A stretch of 64,000 bases of DNA from Endothia cerciana (Eukaryota; Ascomycota; Sordariomycetes; Diaporthales; Cryphonectriaceae). Shown here in pieces: positions 59,632 through 64,000 of the stretch (positions within the stretch are counted from its first letter, which is position 1; the number at the start of each line of letters is the position of its first letter). Position numbers and translations under genes: made by a program. The notes under the pieces are model-generated. The model made no database searches. It saw only the letters and a program-made list of their open reading frames with translations, and was not told the origin of the DNA. The stretch covers positions 95,762 through 159,761 of the forward strand of contig JALRMH010000066.1 in the NCBI GenBank assembly GCA_026119935.1. The letters are read 5' to 3'.

Positions 59632-60406
59632 GCAGTCTGCAGCCTGCAGCGTCTGCCTGCCAACCCCGTTCCCACGATGCGCCAGGAAATACCCGGCAGG
59701 ATCGACAGGTCCAGGCCAACGGCCCATTCATATCGGAGGGAATGCTCCTGCACGCATCCCGTGTATGACGCGGGCTGTTAGCTATCAGTCACATCTCACA
59801 CATCTCTCATCTGCGGCTGTGGGTGTGGCCTGATAAGGTTGCCGTTCCAGGATGTCGATTTGAGATCTGAGCCGCCTTATAGATCAATCACCCTTCCTCA
59901 CCTGGCGAGGAGGAGTTCTTGCGGTAGAGGAGGCGGGCCGAGTGACGCCTCTCTTGAGGATGATCATCGTGCGAGACGTATTTTTCTTCCTCACTCGGCA
60001 ACACTTGGGCCCCCCGTCCCCCCGAGGGCAATGTCTCGGCGCTTGGACGACGGCAGGAGCGCCACTGGGATGGATGGCCTCCAGTGTTGGTGATGTTAAC
60101 AGTTATAGGCACCAGGCGGGCAAGTGCCACCGTCGAGATGTCGTCCTGTCTAGACGACAGCAAGTCTCTTTCTGCGTGGACACGACAGGTTCGATCTCAA
60201 AACTTCTGCTCTCAGGCCCCGTCATCGTTGCCGGTCCGGTAGGCTTTCCCCAGGCCGCAGCACTATCACTTCGAACATTCTCCTCCCTTTCTTGTTTACT
60301 TTTTTTTAATTTTTTTTAATTTTAATTTTTTGACCATCCTTCTCTTGGGAGACACCATCCACAGCTTAGCCATATCCCGCAGCCAGCAACACCTCGAACC
60401 GTCAGG
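58826..60406. other. intergenic region with simple repeats
   Basis: About 1.6 kb holding a 15-C run (59328-59342), the TCTG microsatellite, a purine/pyrimidine-rich part and a T/A-rich leader just before the Cys-rich gene (60297-60330). No gene was supported. Confidence 0.5.
59586..59632. repeat. (TCTG)n microsatellite
   Basis: An almost perfect CTGT/TCTG tetranucleotide run of about 11 to 12 units, with CTGCAG-containing DNA just to the right. It creates repetitive frames on both strands that should not be read as proteins. Confidence 0.95.
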
Positions 60407-61578
60407 ATGCGCTGTGCCACGCTCACTCCCGGACTGGTGGCCCTCCTCTCTGCCAGCGCCGTCACCGCTCAGTCATGTGGCCAAAATATCCTCCCCATCG
60501 GGCACCAATGTGGCGTTAGCTTGAAGGACGGCGACCGTGTCTATGATCCCAGTTGCCAGAACATTGTGAGGCAGGCCCTGCCCCCTCGTCTCGGTTCCGA
60601 GACCGCCATATTGACTCCTGCTCGCCATACAGCTCGTCTGTCACGATGGCACTATGCAACTGAACAACGCTTGCTCGCCCGGACGTTGCATCTGGAGGGA
60701 CGACGCCCAATCTGCCTCCTGTGTCGGCAGTCAGTATGCCACCGGCGAGGAGCACGTGACCGTCGGGGTAGACACCGCCGTCGAGCTAGAGCTGGGAGAC
60801 TGTGGGTTCACCATCGACGCTGGCCAGCGGTGTCCGACGATTCTCAAGGAGGGTGCCCGCCTCTGCGACAGGTCATGCAAGAATATTGTAGGGTCCATCA
60901 TCTCTCATCAGTGGTGTGGTGTCTCGGCGTGCTAATATGCTGCTGTCGAAGGTTATATGCCGCAACGGCGTCATGGAGACCGAGAGATCCTGCGACCCCA
61001 GCACGTGTATCAGCAAACAACAGAGCAAGTTCGGTGAGGGCACCTTCTGTGGCCAACCCAATAACGACACGGACACAGTTGAAGTCAGCTCCGTGGGCAG
61101 ACCCGTCGAGGGCACCTCCTGCGGAGTTACCCAGGAGGCTGGGCAGAAGTGCTCGAAATTCATCCAGGCGGACGGCCAGCTGTGTGACAAGTCCTGCGAG
61201 AACATTGTCGCCTGCCGAGACGGAGTCATGAAGTTGCACGCCTCCTGCGGGTCGGGCAGCTGCGCCAGCGATCCCGACAGGGTACCGGGCAAGGCAGCCA
61301 AATGCGCTGACAAGGGGTTCGGCCACGAAGCAGAGGTCCCTGAGTGGCAGACAGAGATCACGTCGCAATTCTGTGGGCCTGTTGGGGTCATCGGTGACGA
61401 GTGCGGTGCTCTCATCAAGGAAGGCTGGCGTGTATGTGGTCAGGATTGCTCCAGCATTGTCGAATGTCACAATGGCAGGATCATGCTGTCCGAGACATGT
61501 GCTCCGGGCATCTGCGCGCTCAATAATGGTGAGAGTGTCGGAGAGGCTGCCTTCTGCGCTGGAGATCTTAGCCCCTAG
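60407..61578 (+). CDS. secreted tandem eight-cysteine-module protein
   Basis: Three exons, 60407-60565, 60633-60887 and 60952-61578, give 346 aa ending at a TAG. A signal peptide (MRCATLTPGLVALLSASAVTA) precedes four modules of about 70-85 residues. Modules 2, 3 and 4 share the spacing C-x9-C-x10-C-x3-C-x5-C-x10-C-x4-C-x13-C. Module 1 is slightly different and has Tyr instead of the third Cys. Conserved bits are a D/G-x-x-C-x-N-I stretch and CxxGxM after the fifth Cys. Introns 1 and 2 fall at the same phase-0 position inside modules 1 and 2, right after the N-I pair. I know no named family with this pattern; it does not fit LysM, CFEM or hydrophobin. An extracellular, disulfide-stabilised role is inferred. 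A fifth module follows the stop. Confidence 0.82.
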
Positions 61579-61889
61579 TCTGAGGACGCGGACTATGTCG
61601 TGGACTACGACGTCGAATACGGCGATGAGACTGCTGAGGAGCCCGTTGCAGAGTGTGATCCCTCTCACGGGCCAGTCGGTATCCCTGTGGTGCTGAGATG
61701 GAGGGAGGGACAGACGTTCTGCGGCCGTGATTGCAAGGACATTGTAAATCATCCAACGTCAAACCTCCATGTCTGTGGATTCTAACTCCGTCGAAGCTCA
61801 TCTGCCACGGTGGTGCAGCGCAAGTGAACAACTACTGCGTTGGCTCGTGTATCTTCAGCTATGATGCCCACGCAGCCTTCTGTGTCTGA
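61579..61889 (+). pseudogene. fifth Cys-rich module behind an in-frame TAG
   Basis: The reading frame continues after the TAG (61576-61578) for 55 codons to an intact splice donor at 61744. It resumes at 61797 and ends at TGA 61887-61889. The intron sits at the same phase-0 position as in modules 1 and 2 and has a TCTAAC branch-like site. The last part has the expected C-x10-C-x3-C-x10-C pattern, close to module 1. Around 61680-61720 the second Cys is missing. A CGAEM-like stretch appears in the +1 frame, as if two compensating single-base changes had shifted about 25 nt. This suggests decay after the stop arose. Readthrough is an alternative. Confidence 0.65.
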
Positions 61890-62277
61890 TCATTTGTCAC
61901 CGAGCCGTTGCGCAGACCGAATGGTGGCCAGGTAGACTTGGGCGTAACATGCCTACCTAGGTATTCTGTATTCGAGACCACTCCTAGGCAATCCGACCAG
62001 ACGAGTCATATTTACCAAAGGTTCCTAGTGTCCTCGATCAGGGTGTCTATACAGTTCTTCTCTCACTGGACATCCCAGAATTAATCGATCCTGCCCGTGG
62101 CAGCATAAGCTCTGAGGTGGGTACTGTCTTTGCGCTTGTATAAGTGCCTGGGTACACATCATACACACGGCGTGACCCAGCGCTAAATTAGATTTGGTGT
62201 CATGCATACAAGTGGTCGTCCAAAATACAAACGTTGTGTCCCAACCGAGCCCCCACAAGCCTTCGACACGGTCTCGC
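61890..62277. other. short convergent intergenic region
   Basis: About 390 bp between the Cys-rich gene and the convergent MFS gene. No motif-bearing frame, RNA gene or repeat was seen. Confidence 0.5.
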
Positions 62278-63832
62278 TCAAAGCCTGTGCACAAAAGACT
62301 TGGACGTCATACCGCGGAACTTCTTGCCGATGAACCAGAAGATGATACCGCTGCAGCTGAAAATGGTGATGAGGGCCATATTGGTAAGCATCGGTGGCAC
62401 AAAACCGCTCGCCAGCGACCATGGCGTGATGAACTTGCTGACGCCATATCCCCACAGGTTTTTGTTGCTATTGCTCTCAGTATTAGTGAATAAAGGCCTG
62501 GTCGGGTTGTAGACACAGAGGGGTGGGAGGGAGATGCTTACACTGTGATGGTGACGAAGACCGATCCCGTGATAGGCTTGTAACTATCGATGGCGTAGGT
62601 GCTGGCGATACTGGGCAGGGCGGCGACCTGGATGCCGAGGAAGCTGTACCCGATAATCACAATGACCTGCCACGGCCACTGACGGTCGTAACCCACGGCC
62701 GTGACGACACTCCCGATGACCATGATGACGATGTACGGGATCATGGCCACCAGCCGCATCTCGGGCTCGCGCACGCCGTTGTTGCGCGCCGTCAGGTGAG
62801 CCGCGACCCAGTCGCTCAGCGGGCCGCACGTGAACAGGCCGATGAACCCGCCGACCAGCACGGCCAGGTTGAAGAGGCCGATGGTCTGCGAGGAGAAGCC
62901 GTAGGGCGGGGCGGCGAAGACCTGGGCCTGCGACAGGTTGACCACGAGGAAGCCGGACGCGGACCACGACACCACGAAGGCGGCAAACTCGACGATGGGG
63001 TACAGGTGCAGGTAGAACGGCAGCCACAGCTCGCGGAGCAGGCCGCCGGCGTACGGCTGGAACGGCAGGAACTGCTGCCTCCCCGGGCCGCCGCGCCCGA
63101 GGTACGGGTCCACGTGCGTCTCGGCGCGCGCGAGGCCGCCGCTGCTGGCCCACACCGCCCCCGTGCCGGTCGCGGCCTGCGCGATGGTGTTCTCGAGCGT
63201 CTCCTCGCGGCCCTTCTCCTGGCTCTCGCGGTCGGTCGGCGTCGCCGGCGTCTGCAGGTCCTCGCCCGCCGGGACGACGGGCGGCGGGCGGTGGTAGCGC
63301 GTCTCGGGGAAGAGGAAGATGCAGACCAGGCTGGTGAAGAAGAGCATGCCGGTATTGAACCACCAGAAGCTCTCGACGCCCGTGTTGAGGGCCATGGCGC
63401 CCGAGATGACGGGCCCGACCATAAGCGAGATGAAGTACAGGCTGAAGTAGAGCGTCTGGTACTTGCCGCGGTCGTGCAGGAAGATGATGTCGGCGATTAC
63501 CTGGGGCATGAGGGTCTCGCAGGGCCCCGCGCCGAGGCCGTTGAGCACGCACGCGCCCATGAAGGAGTTGTACGAGGTGGCCCGCGCGCGCCAGACGGAG
63601 GAGAAGGCGCAGATGAGCGACGAGAAGATGGCGACGGGCCGCCGGCCGAGGCAGGTCGACATGGGCACCCAGATGAAGTTGCTGAAGCCCAGCACCAGGA
63701 TCGCCACGCCCGTAAATTGCACGACGTCGGCGAGGGAGCGGTTGTACGCCTCGATGTAGTAGTCGAACATGGGCGCCAGGGCGAGCGGCCCCAGGTTGAG
63801 CGAGAAAGACACCGCGGTCGCCGCGAAGATGG
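62278..63832 (-). CDS. MFS transporter, 5' exon not in window
   Basis: Visible exons 63832-62542 and 62467-62278 encode 494 residues of a major facilitator, C-terminus included. The first visible exon begins in phase after an AG acceptor with IFAATAVSFSLNLGPLALAP. It has the MFS loop motif GRRPVAIFSS between TM2 and TM3, a long hydrophilic central loop (about 175-255) and a second set of helices with GPLSDWVAAH. The last exon gives NKNLWGYGVSKFITPW and a basic C-terminal tail. The layout is that of DHA1-type fungal multidrug or metabolite exporters. The first exon should lie beyond 63832, in or past the poly-G stretch. Strong GC3 bias produces long false frames on both strands. Confidence 0.85.
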
Positions 63833-64000
63833 CTGCCAGCGGTAATGGTCAGCACTTTTCTCAGGGCACTCTCCACATATCATGCCGGGTGGCCACCCGG
63901 GGGGGGGGGGGGGGGACGGGGGGGGGGGGTTGGGGGTTTGGCAGCCGGACCCGAGACATGAAATACCGGGGGGGGGGTAAGAAGGGGGATATTAAATGTT
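63833..64000. other. poly-G/C-rich window end of doubtful quality
   Basis: Runs of G at about 63899-63915, 63920-63929 and 63970-63979 interrupt the sequence upstream of the MFS gene. Such tracts at a contig end often come from assembly or base-calling errors. The missing first MFS exon may be affected. Confidence 0.5.

Noticed and set aside
59394..59753. Proteins with DRQTDRQT repeats
   Set aside because: Translation of the TCTG microsatellite; not a gene.
61530..61578. Intron ending in CCCTAG that would remove the TAG of the Cys-rich gene
   Set aside because: The available GTGAGA donor gives the wrong phase and would delete the last Cys of module 4.
62523..63845. 440-codon plus-strand frame over the MFS gene
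   Set aside because: Repetitive Arg/Glu/Gly composition without motifs; shadow of the transporter.
1..64000. CRISPR arrays, bacterial operons, rRNA
   Set aside because: None seen; the window is eukaryotic nuclear DNA.

Overview
The window is nuclear DNA of a filamentous ascomycete (Pezizomycotina, probably Sordariomycetes-like). The evidence is short 46-200 nt introns with fungal GTRNGT/CTRAC/YAG signals, a Zn2Cys6-fungal_trans regulator, a GH10-CBM1 xylanase, a HET-type relic, a Fot1-like transposon relic and long low-complexity fungal proteins. Coordinates of spliced genes were derived by hand from reading-frame phase and splice motifs. Gene spans are given in the start/end fields and exons in the evidence text.

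Layout. 0-0.4 kb: 3' part of a broken HET-type gene, then about 3.9 kb without a recognisable gene. 4.3-6.6 kb: head-to-head housekeeping pair, telomere protein Ten1 (-) and ESCRT-III Snf7/Vps32 (+). 10.0-17.4 kb: one giant acidic repetitive protein (about 2,404 aa) that joins two long open frames through a 46-nt intron. 18.9-20.5 kb: secreted GH10 xylanase with C-terminal CBM1. 20.7-21.7 kb: scar made of the 3' end of an amidohydrolase (aromatic acid decarboxylase type) joined to a dead Fot1-like transposon end, next to a tRNA-Cys(GCA) gene.

25.0-51.6 kb is the most unusual part: a dense accessory block with no PKS, NRPS or classical terpene synthase. It holds a rhodopsin-like membrane protein, an SDR, a UbiA-type membrane prenyltransferase/terpene cyclase, an intradiol ring-cleavage dioxygenase, an FMO/Baeyer-Villiger-type monooxygenase, a second SDR, a dienelactone-hydrolase-like/SnoaL fusion, two methyltransferases, a Zn2Cys6 regulator, a salicylate-hydroxylase-type FAD monooxygenase and an NmrA-like reductase. 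Together they look like a pathway that makes or breaks down a prenylated, terpenoid or aromatic compound by hydroxylation, O-methylation, redox steps and ring opening. A GCCGCCG-type motif recurs in several of the promoters.

54.6-58.8 kb: two membrane proteins (a DUF6536-type protein and a four-TM claudin-like protein). 60.4-61.9 kb: a secreted tandem eight-cysteine-module protein whose fifth module lies behind an in-frame TAG. 62.3-63.8 kb: an MFS transporter whose 5' exon is not in the window, which ends in poly-G sequence of doubtful quality.
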